A DNA stretch of 64,000 bases from Phocaeicola coprocola DSM 17136 (GTDB taxonomy: Bacteria > Bacteroidota > Bacteroidia > Bacteroidales > Bacteroidaceae): NCBI RefSeq assembly GCF_000154845.1, contig NZ_DS981490.1, positions 62,001 through 126,000 on the forward strand, read 5' to 3'. The position numbers were made by a program, and so were the translations under genes. This document shows, in pieces, positions 8,122 to 16,936 of the stretch; positions within the stretch are counted from its first letter, which is position 1, and every line of letters starts with the position of its first letter. Below the pieces are notes generated by a model. It was not told the DNA's origin. It did not search any database and saw only the letters and a program-made list of their open reading frames with translations.

Positions 8122-8571
8122 ATGTTGGCATTAAATTTACCACCTTACTCGTTTAAAATCTCTAATAAAGAGGGAAAAAAATACATTTTCGACGTATTGC
8201 GCAAGAAATACGTTGCCCTGACTCCTGAGGAATGGGTGCGACAGCACTTTACCAATTACTTGTTAATGCATAAGGGATATCCTTCAGGATTGCTGGCAAA
8301 TGAGATACAGATTAACTTAAACGGTACGAAGAAGCGCTGTGATACGGTATTGTACAACCGTAATCTGACGGCTAAAATGATAGTAGAATATAAGGCTCCG
8401 GATGTAGTGATTACCCAAGCTGTGTTCGATCAGATAACGCGTTACAACATGGTGCTTCGGGTAGAATATCTGATTGTGACCAATGGTATCAATCATTATT
8501 GCTGTCGTATCGATTATGCAACTAACTCATATGTGTTCCTTCCAGAGATTCCGGACTATGCATCTTTGTAG
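8122..8571 (+). CDS. Stand-alone HsdR N-terminal-like PD-(D/E)XK domain protein
   Basis: 149 residues from ATG at 8122. An in-frame TTG at 8080 lies inside the -7 box and is rejected. The sequence resembles the N-terminal nuclease domain of type I restriction HsdR subunits (HSDR_N_2-like): LTPEEWVRQHF near the start, then KRCDTVLY and MIVEYKAPDVVITQ, giving the D...(V)EYK catalytic pattern. No helicase, HsdM or HsdS is present, so this is not a restriction system as such. It is divergent from amn and is followed by an overlapping membrane-protein gene. Its cellular role is unknown. Confidence 0.75.
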   Translation: MLALNLPPYSFKISNKEGKKYIFDVLRKKYVALTPEEWVRQHFTNYLLMHKGYPSGLLANEIQINLNGTKKRCDTVLYNRNLTAKMIVEYKAPDVVITQAVFDQITRYNMVLRVEYLIVTNGINHYCCRIDYATNSYVFLPEIPDYASL

Positions 8572-8956
8572 TTTATTTGTTTCTCTTCCGATATGGATCA
8601 GCTTCATTCCGGTTGCTATACTGAACGGAGGTTTTCGCGATTATGTGCTGGTAAAATTTCTACTCGATAAGTGTGCTTTGGCTGTTAGTGGAATTATATT
8701 AAGCATATCGATATTACTCGTTGCTAAAATATTATTATCTCGCGTCAAGAAGCTCTCCCGTACGGATTGTCTGGTTATATCTTTTGTATGGATATTGCTG
8801 ACAGTCTTGTTTGAATTCGGTATGGGACTTGCTACGGGAAGCTCTGTCTGTGAACTGTTGAAGGCTTACAATCCCTCAAGTGGAAATTTATGGTTGCTGG
8901 TGGTTGTAGCAACTGGAGCAGCTCCATTTCTCGCTTTGAAGTCGAGAAATAAATGA
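8558..8956 (+). CDS. Small integral membrane protein of unknown function
   Basis: 132 residues from MHLCSLFVSL; the ATG lies inside the last codons of the preceding gene (14-bp overlap, different frame), suggesting coupled translation. About four hydrophobic segments are visible (roughly residues 5-22, 35-58, 72-92, 110-126), with short basic loops such as RVKKLSRTD. I do not recognise a family. It ends KSRNK. The coupling suggests a functional link with the HsdR-N-like protein, but nothing else supports that. Confidence 0.6.
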   Translation: MHLCSLFVSLPIWISFIPVAILNGGFRDYVLVKFLLDKCALAVSGIILSISILLVAKILLSRVKKLSRTDCLVISFVWILLTVLFEFGMGLATGSSVCELLKAYNPSSGNLWLLVVVATGAAPFLALKSRNK

Positions 8957-9146
8957 GCCTTGTGATTAAGGCTTTGTCTTAATTTTATCTGTATAATATT
9001 ATTATCTTTATATTCAGTTTAATACACATATCTATATATTGATATATAATGTATTAACTATGTAGTTGTTTGATTTGAATTATACAGATTATTTATCATA
9101 AGTACAGGAAAATTATTATATTATTTCTTCGCTTAGTAAATAAAAA

Positions 9147-9188
9147 GCTCCGGTATATCCGGCGATGTAAGCCAGAATATACCGGAGC
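9147..9188 (-). terminator. Terminator downstream of the zinc-ribbon gene
   Basis: GCTCCGGTATAT (9147-9158) and ATATACCGGAGC (9177-9188) form a perfect 12-bp stem. On the minus strand it is followed by TTTTTATTTA. Confidence 0.85.
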
Positions 9189-9218
9189 AGTCTATCTTTA
9201 TGTCGTAGAACCGGAATA

Positions 9219-10010
9219 TTATTTAATCTTTGTTTCTAAGTGCTTTTCAGCAACAATACCAGCCAGTTCTGGGTCTATCATGATACGTCCGCAATATTCG
9301 CACACGATGATTTTCTTACGCATACGGATATCCAACTGTTTCTGAGGCGGGATTTTGTTGAAGCAACCACCACATGCATCACGCTGAACGTAAGTAATAC
9401 CCAATCCGTTACGAGAGTTCTTACGGATACGTTTGAAAGCCTGAAGCAAACGAGGCTCGATAGTTGTTTCCAGATTCTTAGCTTTTTCTCTCAGCTTTTC
9501 TTCTTCCTGCTTGGTTTCAGAAATAATTTCCTCCAGTTCGTTTTTCTTAACTTCCAGGTCTTTCTTTCTTTCTTCCAAAGCTGTATTGCTCTTTTCTATT
9601 TCTTCTTCTTTTGCCTTGATTGAAGCAGTATATTCTTTGATACGCTTTTCGCACAGTTCGATTTCCAGGCTCTGGAATTCGATTTCCTTAGTCAGCACGT
9701 CATATTCGCGGTTGTTGCGTACATTGTCCTGCTGAGCTTTATATTTTTCTACTGAAGCCTTTGCTGTTTCAATTTCGATTTTCTTGCTGGCAATATTCGA
9801 CTTCAGTTCGTCTATTTCAGTCTTGATTTTCTCGATACGTGTGCTCAAACCTGTAACTTCGTCTTCCAGGTCTTGTACTTCAAGAGGCAACTCTCCTCTC
9901 AATGTCTTGATTTTGTCGATTTCAGACAACATTGTTTGCAACTGATACAGTGCTTTCAGTTTTTCTTCAACGCTCAGTTCGCTGGGATCTTTTTTTGCTT
10001 CTTTAGCCAT
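9219..10010 (-). CDS. Coiled-coil C4-type zinc-ribbon protein
   Basis: 263 residues. Residues about 15-195 are almost continuous heptad-type coiled coil rich in E, K and L. The C-terminus has a four-cysteine zinc ribbon, CGGCFNKIPP...CEYCGRIMIDPELAG (about 213-250). This is the architecture of the zf-RING_7/CT398-like family. Its function is not established; a nucleic-acid or protein-adaptor role is inferred. The start is 5 bp after the Nif3 stop codon, so the two form an operon ending in a strong terminator at 9147-9188. Confidence 0.85.
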   Translation of the reverse strand: MAKEAKKDPSELSVEEKLKALYQLQTMLSEIDKIKTLRGELPLEVQDLEDEVTGLSTRIEKIKTEIDELKSNIASKKIEIETAKASVEKYKAQQDNVRNNREYDVLTKEIEFQSLEIELCEKRIKEYTASIKAKEEEIEKSNTALEERKKDLEVKKNELEEIISETKQEEEKLREKAKNLETTIEPRLLQAFKRIRKNSRNGLGITYVQRDACGGCFNKIPPQKQLDIRMRKKIIVCEYCGRIMIDPELAGIVAEKHLETKIK

Positions 10011-10015
10011 AGTTA

Positions 10016-11110
10016 TTACAAATATTTGATGGGATTTGTATTGACACTCGTCATGCTGACGCTGAGTGACGGAAACATTTCCCGTATGATTGAATAAAAT
10101 ATTTCTTTTGTATATTGTTCACTTTCATAATGCCCTATTTCAGCTACCAGAATACTGTTTTCATAACTGAAATAATCGTGGTATTTCACTTCTCCGGTAA
10201 TGAATACATCGGCGCCGCTTGCCACTGCACGGGGCAATAAAAATGCACCTGCACCTCCACAAAGAGCAACTTTCCGAATCATCCGTCCGTTGGTGCGCGA
10301 ATGTTTTACGCAGCCTACTTCGAACGTATGTTTGATGCGATGCAGAAAATCGTCTTCAGCTTCCGGAGTCAGAAGTTCACCCACTACTCCTGCACCAGCC
10401 TGGCTCCAGTTGTTCTGCAGAGGATATAAATCGTATGCCGGTTCTTCGTATGGATGAGCAGCAATCAGTGCTCGTACGACTGCCGGTTTTTTGAAGGCTG
10501 GTAAAATGGTTTCAATACGTACCTCGGGCTCTTCGTGCAGTTCTCCTTGTTTGCCGCAGAACGGATGTGTACCCTCTCCGGCACGGAAAGTCCCCTTTCC
10601 TTCCAGATTATAGCTGCATGAATCATAGTTACCTATACATCCGCATCCGGCATTGAATAGTGCCTGACGGACTTGTTCTGCCTGTTTGACAGGAACAAAT
10701 GTTACCAGCTTCAGCAGTGCATTTTTCTTGGGTTCCAGTATCTGTACGTTCTGTAAACCTATCTTTTCGGCAATTTTGTAATTGACTCCCTGGGGAGCAT
10801 TATCCAGATTGGTATGCATCGAGAAGATTACAATATCATGTTTGATTGCCTTCATGATGCAACGTTCTACATAATCTTTCCCGGTTATCGACTTATACCC
10901 CTTAAAAATAAGAGGATGGTGTGATACAATCAGGTTGTAACCCAGCGAAATGGCTTCGTCTACCACTGCTTCGGTTACGTCCAGACACAACAAAGCCCCT
11001 GCAGCTTCCGCGTCTGTCAATCCGATTTGCAATCCGGCATTGTCGAATCCGTCTTGCAAAGGCAGAGGCGCGAACATCTCAAGGGCATCTACTACTTCCT
11101 TAATTTTCAT
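10016..11110 (-). CDS. Nif3-like dinuclear metal centre protein
   Basis: 364 residues, the long form of the NIF3/YbgI family with a CutA-like inserted domain (about 125-235, VTFVPVKQAEQVRQALFNAGCG and AHPYEEPAYDLYPL). Metal ligands are visible in VSHHPLIFKG (about 62-71), FSMHTNLD (about 97-104) and the C-terminal EIGHYESEQYT. The family often carries the label GTP cyclohydrolase I type 2, but its real substrate is unsettled. A TATCTTTG box (minus, 11131-11138) lies just upstream of the ATG. The TTTGTACAAA array lies about 170-245 bp upstream. The zinc-ribbon gene follows in the same operon. Confidence 0.9.
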   Translation of the reverse strand: MKIKEVVDALEMFAPLPLQDGFDNAGLQIGLTDAEAAGALLCLDVTEAVVDEAISLGYNLIVSHHPLIFKGYKSITGKDYVERCIMKAIKHDIVIFSMHTNLDNAPQGVNYKIAEKIGLQNVQILEPKKNALLKLVTFVPVKQAEQVRQALFNAGCGCIGNYDSCSYNLEGKGTFRAGEGTHPFCGKQGELHEEPEVRIETILPAFKKPAVVRALIAAHPYEEPAYDLYPLQNNWSQAGAGVVGELLTPEAEDDFLHRIKHTFEVGCVKHSRTNGRMIRKVALCGGAGAFLLPRAVASGADVFITGEVKYHDYFSYENSILVAEIGHYESEQYTKEIFYSIIREMFPSLSVSMTSVNTNPIKYL

Positions 11111-11130
11111 GTTTCGCGAAAATTTTCATG

Positions 11131-11138
11131 CAAAGATA
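11131..11138 (-). promoter_or_regulatory. -7 box of the Nif3 operon
   Basis: CAAAGATA reads TATCTTTG on the minus strand, 20 bp before the ATG at 11110. Confidence 0.45.
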
Positions 11139-11272
11139 CAAATTTTCTGCGATATATTTATGTTTGAGACATACTTTTTATTGTTTTTAGGTTGCAGCAA
11201 GGCTTGTTGACCGTCTGGTAAGGATATGACGAAAAGAAGGAAATCTTCGTTGGGAAAGATCAAGACAAGTTC

Positions 11273-11354
11273 TGATTTTTTGTACAAACTTTATTCTGTT
11301 TTGTACAAAAAATCAGGATAGTTCGTACAAATAAAGCAAACAGTTTGTACAAAA
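11273..11354. promoter_or_regulatory. Array of four TTTGTACAAA palindromes at 21-22 bp spacing
   Basis: TTTGTACAAA occurs at 11280-11289, 11301-11310 and 11345-11354, with a one-base variant TTCGTACAAA at 11323-11332. Starts are spaced 21, 22 and 22 bp, two helical turns, so all lie on one face of the DNA. The first two sit within a perfect 17-bp inverted repeat (CTGATTTTTTGTACAAA, 11273-11289, and its complement, 11301-11317). The array lies between the end of the CocE-like gene and the Nif3 promoter. A cooperative operator is the simplest reading; no cognate regulator is identified. Confidence 0.65.
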
Positions 11355-11390
11355 AATAAAAAAATAAGCTGATGTTTTTTCATAAAATTG

Positions 11391-11416
11391 CCGGAAAAAT
11401 CGTAATCTTTCCGGCA
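11391..11416 (-). terminator. Likely terminator after the CocE-like hydrolase gene
   Basis: GCCGGAAA (11391-11398) pairs with TTTCCGGC (11409-11416). On the minus strand it is followed by AATTTTATG, a weak U tract. It lies 30 bp beyond the stop codon. Confidence 0.55.
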
Positions 11417-11445
11417 AGAATATAACAGGTAAGTATTTGTGCGTA

Positions 11446-13347
11446 TTATTTCTCTGGAATAACAGGCAGATACAGGTAGCTGTCGTAGCGTCCTCCTGTA
11501 TATATACAGTGCTTTCCTGCGTTATGAGTAGCGGGGGAAGTTACCACTTCGTTCGGATCGGCACACTGATTTTCATTGCCTCCCAGTGTAACCAGATCGA
11601 CATTGTTTCCCGGTTGGTAAGTATACCCCTCCTTGGGAATGCTGATTCTTGCAGATCCGAAAGGAATGGCCGCCGCAGCAGGGCGATAGGCTTCTACGGT
11701 AAGCTGGAGTATTTCATCCTTGTCGAACATCAGCCCCATCGGCCATATTTCAATTTCCAGCGGAACGATTTCGCCGGGTTTCAGTTTTTGTTCCGTAGTG
11801 TATGTGTAATATGGTTCCGCTTCTGTGGTACGCAGTGTGTCGAGCTGGCGCATGGATGCCCGCATATATCCTGTAGCGGCGATAGTTGCTCCTGTCGGAT
11901 CAAAGAAAGGCTTTCTGTCTTTTGAAAGTTTCTCTACTTTGATGGCAAGATCCATATCGTCATGGTCGGGGGCAGATACCCATAAGTGCAGTTTCATATA
12001 ACCGGTTATTTCGGTGGATTTTGTCATACGGAACCGATAAGTAACTTTCGGCTGTCTGCTTTCCGACTGGTAGGAACTGATTGTCTCTTTTTGCGGCAGA
12101 CTGGTTGAGAGTGAAGAGTCTGCTGCCGAAAGATATAGCTTGGTATACTTGGTACGCGCCAACGGGAATTCATTTTCCACACGGTTTACAATATTTTTAC
12201 CTCCAGGATTAAGTACAGACAAGCGTACTTTAGGCGTTTGCTCCCATCCGTTGTCAATGTTTTTTAAGTAATGATCAAAGAAACGACGCAAGTCTTCCAC
12301 GTTTTCCGGCGAATAATAATCGTACCACTCATTGGTATCGTGCACTCGTAGCCATTTCTTTTCCGATGAGATACGGCGATATCCCGCAAAGGTTCCATGT
12401 GTATGTACAGAGTTAGTATAACTTGCTACTACATAGGCCGGGACAGTGATGTTTTCCAGACGAGCTGCCTTGTCTTCCCAATAGCTGCACATGAATGGCT
12501 GTTCTACAATCATGCGTGGCTGATCCTCGAGCATTCCGTGGGCAGAAGAGAATGTTTCGGCTATCATTTCCGGAAATTCCGGCATGGGTATTCCTCCCCT
12601 GTGACTTGACTCGCGAAAATGATCACAAAAACCTTCCCAAGGAGCGATGGCAGCCAAGTGCTTCGGTTGTTCGGCGGCAATGAACCATTGTGATACTGTC
12701 AGCCAAGAATTGCCGGACATGCCAACTTTGCCATTGCACCATTTCTGGGATGCAATCCATTCTATCACATCGCAGCCGTCAAGCGCATCTTCATGTCCCC
12801 AGTAAAGCAGGTTGCCTTCAGACATATATGCACCACGTTTGTCGGGATTAACCACAGCATATCCGTGTGCTACCCAATAAGCAGGGTCAGGACCTTCAAA
12901 TTTTTCGAGCCCTGAGGTGGCACTGATTGCCACACCCGAACGCATCGGGACATCATCGAGCATTTGTCCTCCGATTTCTTTCCCATATGGACTCCAGGCA
13001 AGAATAGCCGGACAATTCTCTTCGTTTACCGGACGGAAAACATCGGTGTAGATAGTTACTCCATCGCGTAATTTAATAGGAATATCCCGTTCCAGCAGTA
13101 TGTCACAGGGCAAAGGCATAGCTCCCTCACGACGTACGGTTCCTGCTTTCAGGATAAGAGTTTCTTGTTTAAATCCAGGATATCGGACACGAGGTGCATC
13201 GACGGGAAGTGCCTTACGCAATGGAACGTCGAAGGTTTCGCCTGAAACATTGTGCAAAGTCATTTGCTGTTGCTGTGCAGGTAATAGTTGTGGGGCAAGT
13301 ATAGCAAGCAATACTGCCCCGATCATGTTTTTTCTACTCATTATCAT
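11446..13347 (-). CDS. Secreted CocE/NonD-family hydrolase (X-Pro dipeptidyl-peptidase-like)
   Basis: 633 residues from ATG at 13347 (MIMSRKNMIGAVLLAIL), chosen because it gives a clean signal peptide ending near LLPAQQQ; the frame is open further upstream. The alpha/beta hydrolase domain spans about residues 75-370: IPIKLRDGVTIYTDVFRP, then the nucleophile elbow VGMSGNSWL, where the second Ser aligns with GxSYxG of CocE. Candidate acid and His residues lie in VHTHGTFAGYR and further on. The C-terminal half is the jelly-roll typical of S15/CocE proteins (KVRLSVLNPGG, EIEIWPMGLMFDKDEILQLTV). Peptide or ester substrates are possible; the true one is unknown. Probably periplasmic. Confidence 0.85.
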   Translation of the reverse strand: MIMSRKNMIGAVLLAILAPQLLPAQQQQMTLHNVSGETFDVPLRKALPVDAPRVRYPGFKQETLILKAGTVRREGAMPLPCDILLERDIPIKLRDGVTIYTDVFRPVNEENCPAILAWSPYGKEIGGQMLDDVPMRSGVAISATSGLEKFEGPDPAYWVAHGYAVVNPDKRGAYMSEGNLLYWGHEDALDGCDVIEWIASQKWCNGKVGMSGNSWLTVSQWFIAAEQPKHLAAIAPWEGFCDHFRESSHRGGIPMPEFPEMIAETFSSAHGMLEDQPRMIVEQPFMCSYWEDKAARLENITVPAYVVASYTNSVHTHGTFAGYRRISSEKKWLRVHDTNEWYDYYSPENVEDLRRFFDHYLKNIDNGWEQTPKVRLSVLNPGGKNIVNRVENEFPLARTKYTKLYLSAADSSLSTSLPQKETISSYQSESRQPKVTYRFRMTKSTEITGYMKLHLWVSAPDHDDMDLAIKVEKLSKDRKPFFDPTGATIAATGYMRASMRQLDTLRTTEAEPYYTYTTEQKLKPGEIVPLEIEIWPMGLMFDKDEILQLTVEAYRPAAAAIPFGSARISIPKEGYTYQPGNNVDLVTLGGNENQCADPNEVVTSPATHNAGKHCIYTGGRYDSYLYLPVIPEK

Positions 13348-13483
13348 ATCTGTTTTGTTTAATTTTCTTTTTGGCAAAGTTCTGCACTTTTTGCCGTAAT
13401 TGTATGTTAAATCTGGAAACATAACTGGTTAATTACGAAACAGAATATAAATTTGTAATAGGAAAAAACATTATTTACTGGTT

Positions 13484-14366
13484 ATGGAAGAAAGAATCAT
13501 TCGTCTGCCGGAGCTGATAACGTATCATCAGATTAATGAAGTATGGGAGGAAAGTATAGCTTGTTTCTGCACCAAAAGTGATATGAAAAATATCAGTAAG
13601 ATACCCCCTGTACTTGCAGACATGTTTTCGTTTATAGTTGTGGAGGAAGGTATGGCACACTATATACTCAATTATAAAGAATATAATGTACAGAAAGGTG
13701 ATATGTTGTTGTTTTCGCCTAGCATGCTGGTTTCACTCACAGGTTGTACGGACGATTTCAGATGCATGAACTTGATGTGCGAAAGGAGTTTATTCGAGCA
13801 TATGCTGTCGTCCAATCCTGCCTTTCAGACATATTCTTATTACTTTTGCCGCACCGATACACCTGTGGTTCAACTGAAACAAGAAATGCAGACTGCTATC
13901 TTGAAATGTATGGAACAGATCCGTATGGCTATCATTAGCCGCAATACTTATCAAAAAGAAATTATTCAGAGCCTGGTGTATACTTGTATGTTACTGGTAC
14001 TTGAGGTAATAGAAGAACGTGTGTCTTCCCTTCCGGTGTCACTGGGACGTACCGAAACTTTATGGCGTTGGTAGTTGCTCATTATAAGCGGGAGCACTAT
14101 ATAAATTTTTATGCCAGCAGGCTGTCTGTTACAACCACTTATCTGTCTCGCATAATTCGGCGGCAGACAGGGAAAACTGCTGCTTATTTTCTGGGGGGGG
14201 TATGCTTTATGCAGAAGCTTGCCGCTTGCTTACCCGTACTGACTATACAGCCCAACAGATTGCAGAGGAACTGAATTTTTCTGATCAGTCAGCCTTCGGC
14301 AAATTTTTTAAGTCGAAGGCTGGTGTTTCTCCTCATATATTTCGTCTGAAAGGAGTAAACAGATAA
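13484..14366 (+). pseudogene. AraC-family regulator broken by two frameshifts
   Basis: Three segments in different frames together make one AraC-type protein. Segment 1 (13484-14074) is the N-terminal cupin-like sensor, ending SLGRTETLWRW. Segment 2 (from about 14059) reads LVVAHYKREHYINFYASRLS, then TTTYLSRIIRRQTGKTAAYFLGG. Segment 3 (14202-14366) reads MLYAEACRLLTRTDYTAQQI, then AEELNFSDQSAFGKFFKSKAG and ends LKGVNR. One extra T near 14059-14061 and one extra G in the G8 run at 14193-14200 would restore a single reading frame. So it is either a decayed gene, a phase-variable gene, or a gene with homopolymer sequencing errors. It is divergent from the CocE-like gene, which it may have regulated. 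Confidence 0.85.
14193..14200. repeat. G8 homopolymer at a frameshift in the AraC gene
   Basis: Eight consecutive G interrupt the frame inside the HTH-coding part. Nine or six G would rejoin the upstream and downstream frames. Poly-G runs are prone to slippage in cells and in sequencing. Confidence 0.8.
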
Positions 14367-14406
14367 GAGCTGTTCACAGGTAAGCTTACTAGGAAAATGC
14401 TCTTAT
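14363..14406. terminator. Possible hairpin between convergent genes
   Basis: ATAAGAGC (14363-14370) pairs with GCTCTTAT (14399-14406), with a 10-bp palindrome GTAAGCTTAC in between. It lies between the AraC pseudogene and the convergent MBL gene. There is no strong T run, so termination is uncertain. Confidence 0.35.
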
Positions 14407-14407
14407 T

Positions 14408-15226
14408 TCACAGAATAATCTTTTCCAAATCATCGGGAACATAGACGCAGCCAGTAAACTCCTGTTGTGCTTCAGCGGTATATCGCTCTTTTCGGGTAGC
14501 GAGTGTCTTGTCCTCCGTGTGATAGAGCAGCAGATTCTTTACATCCAGTTTCGAAGCGAGTCGTCCGGCATCGAGAGCTGTACTATGATGCTTTTCGTAA
14601 GGCTTGAAGCGTTCACGGTCGTCGTACAGACAGAAAGCCTCACATAACAACCAGTCGGCTCCCATTACGTAGTCGTGATTCAATTCATTATAAGGTTCAT
14701 CACCAAGACATACCAGTTTTTTCCCATCGGGAAGTATTGTACTGAAACCATATTGTTTTTCTTTGGTTGAGGCTATGTCGAAGCACTGCAGGGTGAAGCC
14801 TCCGGCTTCGAAACACATTCCGTTGTCGACGATATGTAGTTCGATGCCATTTCCCAGCCGAGCTACAATTTTGGCAGGAAGTGTCATGCGGCAAATCCAG
14901 TCGAGTGCTTGTATGGCTTTGTCGTGTCCATATACGTGGAACGTACCTTCATATTTTCCAGCCTGCATAAGCTGAGCGACGACACGTACCACCCATACGG
15001 CTCCTAATATATGATCGGTATGTGCATGGGTAATGAACATGGCATGAATATCGGTCAGTGGTATGCCTGCTTTCTCTAGTTGGATAAGTATTCCGTTTCC
15101 TCCTCCGGCATCGACCAGCAGGGTTTTGTTCGGATGACGCAAGGCAAAGCAGGTATTATAGCACTGGGTAACCGCAGCATTTCCCGTTCCCAGCATGACA
15201 AGTTCCGTTGTTTCATTTGTTTCCAT
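14408..15226 (-). CDS. Metallo-beta-lactamase-fold hydrolase (RNase Z-like branch)
   Basis: 272 residues. The MBL motif FITHAHTDHILGAVW (about 65-79) provides HxHxDH. Further ligands are probable in KLVCLGDEPYNE (about 169-180) and the C-terminal YHTEDK, with CEAFC between. The order resembles the RNase Z/arylsulfatase-like branch, but YHTED replaces the usual TH(F/I)S motif, so tRNA 3' processing is not assured. No signal peptide, so cytoplasmic. It stands alone, convergent to the AraC pseudogene. Confidence 0.8.
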   Translation of the reverse strand: METNETTELVMLGTGNAAVTQCYNTCFALRHPNKTLLVDAGGGNGILIQLEKAGIPLTDIHAMFITHAHTDHILGAVWVVRVVAQLMQAGKYEGTFHVYGHDKAIQALDWICRMTLPAKIVARLGNGIELHIVDNGMCFEAGGFTLQCFDIASTKEKQYGFSTILPDGKKLVCLGDEPYNELNHDYVMGADWLLCEAFCLYDDRERFKPYEKHHSTALDAGRLASKLDVKNLLLYHTEDKTLATRKERYTAEAQQEFTGCVYVPDDLEKIIL

Positions 15227-15258
15227 AAGCTTCTTGACAGTTGATTATGATAAAAAAA

Positions 15259-15306
15259 GAGCAACAAATATCGGCTTTCTTCTGTCAGCCCAGATACTTG
15301 TTGCTC
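15259..15306 (-). terminator. Terminator downstream of proS
   Basis: GAGCAACAAATATC (15259-15272) pairs with GATACTTGTTGCTC (15293-15306) with one mismatch, followed on the minus strand by TTTTTTTA. Confidence 0.8.
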
Positions 15307-15336
15307 CGAATTATAATAAGGTTGAATTACCTGAAA

Positions 15337-16827
15337 TTAATATGCACGTGCAAACAATACGCGGCGAGCCGACGGTTTGCCTGTTACCATATCTACGCCC
15401 GGAGTAAGACTTTCTTCGTCTGCTTCGAACGGAAGACAGCGGATAGTAGCTTTGGTTTCTTCCTTGATACGTTCTTCTGTTTCAGTTGTACCATCCCAGT
15501 GAGCCAGAATGAATCCACCCTTTTCAATTTGTTCCTTAAACTCATCGTAAGTGTTTACTTTTACGATGTGTTCGTTGCGGTACTTCAATGCTTTCTGGTA
15601 AATATTTTCCTGTATTTCTTCAAGCAGGTTCTTTACATATTCTTCGATACCATCGCAAGAACGAGTTTCTTTTTCCAGTGTATCGCGGCGCATGATTTCC
15701 ATTGTATTGTTTTCCAGATCACGTCCTCCCATGACAAGACGTACAGGAACACCTTTCAGTTCGTAATCAGCAAACTTGAATCCCGGACGTTTGTTGTCAG
15801 CATTATCGTACTTAACAGAGATTCCCATTTCACGCAACTTGGTTACGATACCTTCTACTTTCGCATCGATTTGTTTCAGTTGTTCGTCGTTCTTGTAGAT
15901 AGGAACGATGACTACCTGTATCGGAGCCAAATGTGGAGGAAGAACCAGACCGTTATCGTCAGAGTGAGTCATAATCAATGCACCCATCAGACGAGTAGAA
16001 ACTCCCCATGAAGTAGCCCATACATAATCCAGCTTGTTGTTTTTGTCGACAAACTGTACATTGAATGCTTTAGCAAAGTTCTGTCCGAGGAAGTGAGAAG
16101 TACCACACTGAAGTGCTTTTCCGTCTTGCATCAAACCTTCGATAGTGTAAGTATCAAGTGCTCCGGCAAAACGTTCATTAGCCGATTTAACACCTTTGAT
16201 AACAGGTACTGCCATGTATTTTTCTGCGAAATCACCATATACATGCAACATTTTCTGTGCTTCAGCTTCAGCTTCTTCACGAGTAGCATGTGCTGTGTGA
16301 CCTTCCTGCCACAAGAATTCGGCAGTACGCAGGAACAGACGTGTACGCATTTCCCAGCGCATTACGTTTGCCCACTGGTTGCACAAGATAGGCAGGTCAC
16401 GGTATGAGTTAATCCAGTTTTTATATGTACTCCAGATGATTGTTTCTGAAGTCGGACGGATAATCAGTTCTTCTTCCAGTTTAGCTGCAGGGTCGACAAT
16501 AACTCCAGAACCATCTTCTGCGTTTTTCAAACGGTAGTGAGTTACTACGGCACACTCTTTGGCAAAACCTTCGACATGTTCTGCTTCACGGCTCAGGTAT
16601 GATTTCGGGATAAGCAACGGGAAGTATGCATTTACGTGTCCGGTTGCTTTGAACATATCGTCCAATATGCGTTGCATTTTTTCCCAGATGGCGTATCCGT
16701 AAGGTTTGATGACCATACATCCACGTACTGGTGACTGCTCTGCCAAATCGGCTTTTACTACCAAATCATTGTACCATTGTGAATAGTTCTCACTTCTTTT
16801 GGTGAGGTCTTTTAATTCTTTTGCCAT
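15337..16827 (-). CDS. proS: Prolyl-tRNA synthetase, archaeal/eukaryote-like type
   Basis: 496 residues, the short form lacking the editing insertion of E. coli-type ProRS (about 570). Class II motifs: [17 protein letters not shown] (motif 1 area), [25 protein letters not shown] (motif 2), and the motif 3 area [20 protein letters not shown]. The anticodon-binding domain follows ([12 protein letters not shown]), and the protein ends RRVLFARAY, like archaeal-type enzymes. It charges tRNA-Pro. A TAATTTTG box (minus, 16870-16877) precedes it and a terminator follows. Confidence 0.97.
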   Translation of the reverse strand: MAKELKDLTKRSENYSQWYNDLVVKADLAEQSPVRGCMVIKPYGYAIWEKMQRILDDMFKATGHVNAYFPLLIPKSYLSREAEHVEGFAKECAVVTHYRLKNAEDGSGVIVDPAAKLEEELIIRPTSETIIWSTYKNWINSYRDLPILCNQWANVMRWEMRTRLFLRTAEFLWQEGHTAHATREEAEAEAQKMLHVYGDFAEKYMAVPVIKGVKSANERFAGALDTYTIEGLMQDGKALQCGTSHFLGQNFAKAFNVQFVDKNNKLDYVWATSWGVSTRLMGALIMTHSDDNGLVLPPHLAPIQVVIVPIYKNDEQLKQIDAKVEGIVTKLREMGISVKYDNADNKRPGFKFADYELKGVPVRLVMGGRDLENNTMEIMRRDTLEKETRSCDGIEEYVKNLLEEIQENIYQKALKYRNEHIVKVNTYDEFKEQIEKGGFILAHWDGTTETEERIKEETKATIRCLPFEADEESLTPGVDMVTGKPSARRVLFARAY

Positions 16828-16869
16828 AATTTATGTTGTTATTATCTTTTATATCGCTTTTCAGAGATG

Positions 16870-16877
16870 CAAAATTA
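16870..16877 (-). promoter_or_regulatory. -7 box of proS
   Basis: CAAAATTA reads TAATTTTG on the minus strand, 42 bp before the proS ATG. A CAAA at 16901 may be the -33 element, though the spacing (23 bp) is long. Confidence 0.45.
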
Positions 16878-16936
16878 GTAAAAAAGACATTGATAGCCTA
16901 CAAAAACTATTATTCATTTAAATAATCAGGGCGTTT

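Noticed and set aside
8122..8571. Type I restriction system
   Set aside because: Only the N-terminal nuclease-like domain is present; there is no helicase part and no HsdM or HsdS.
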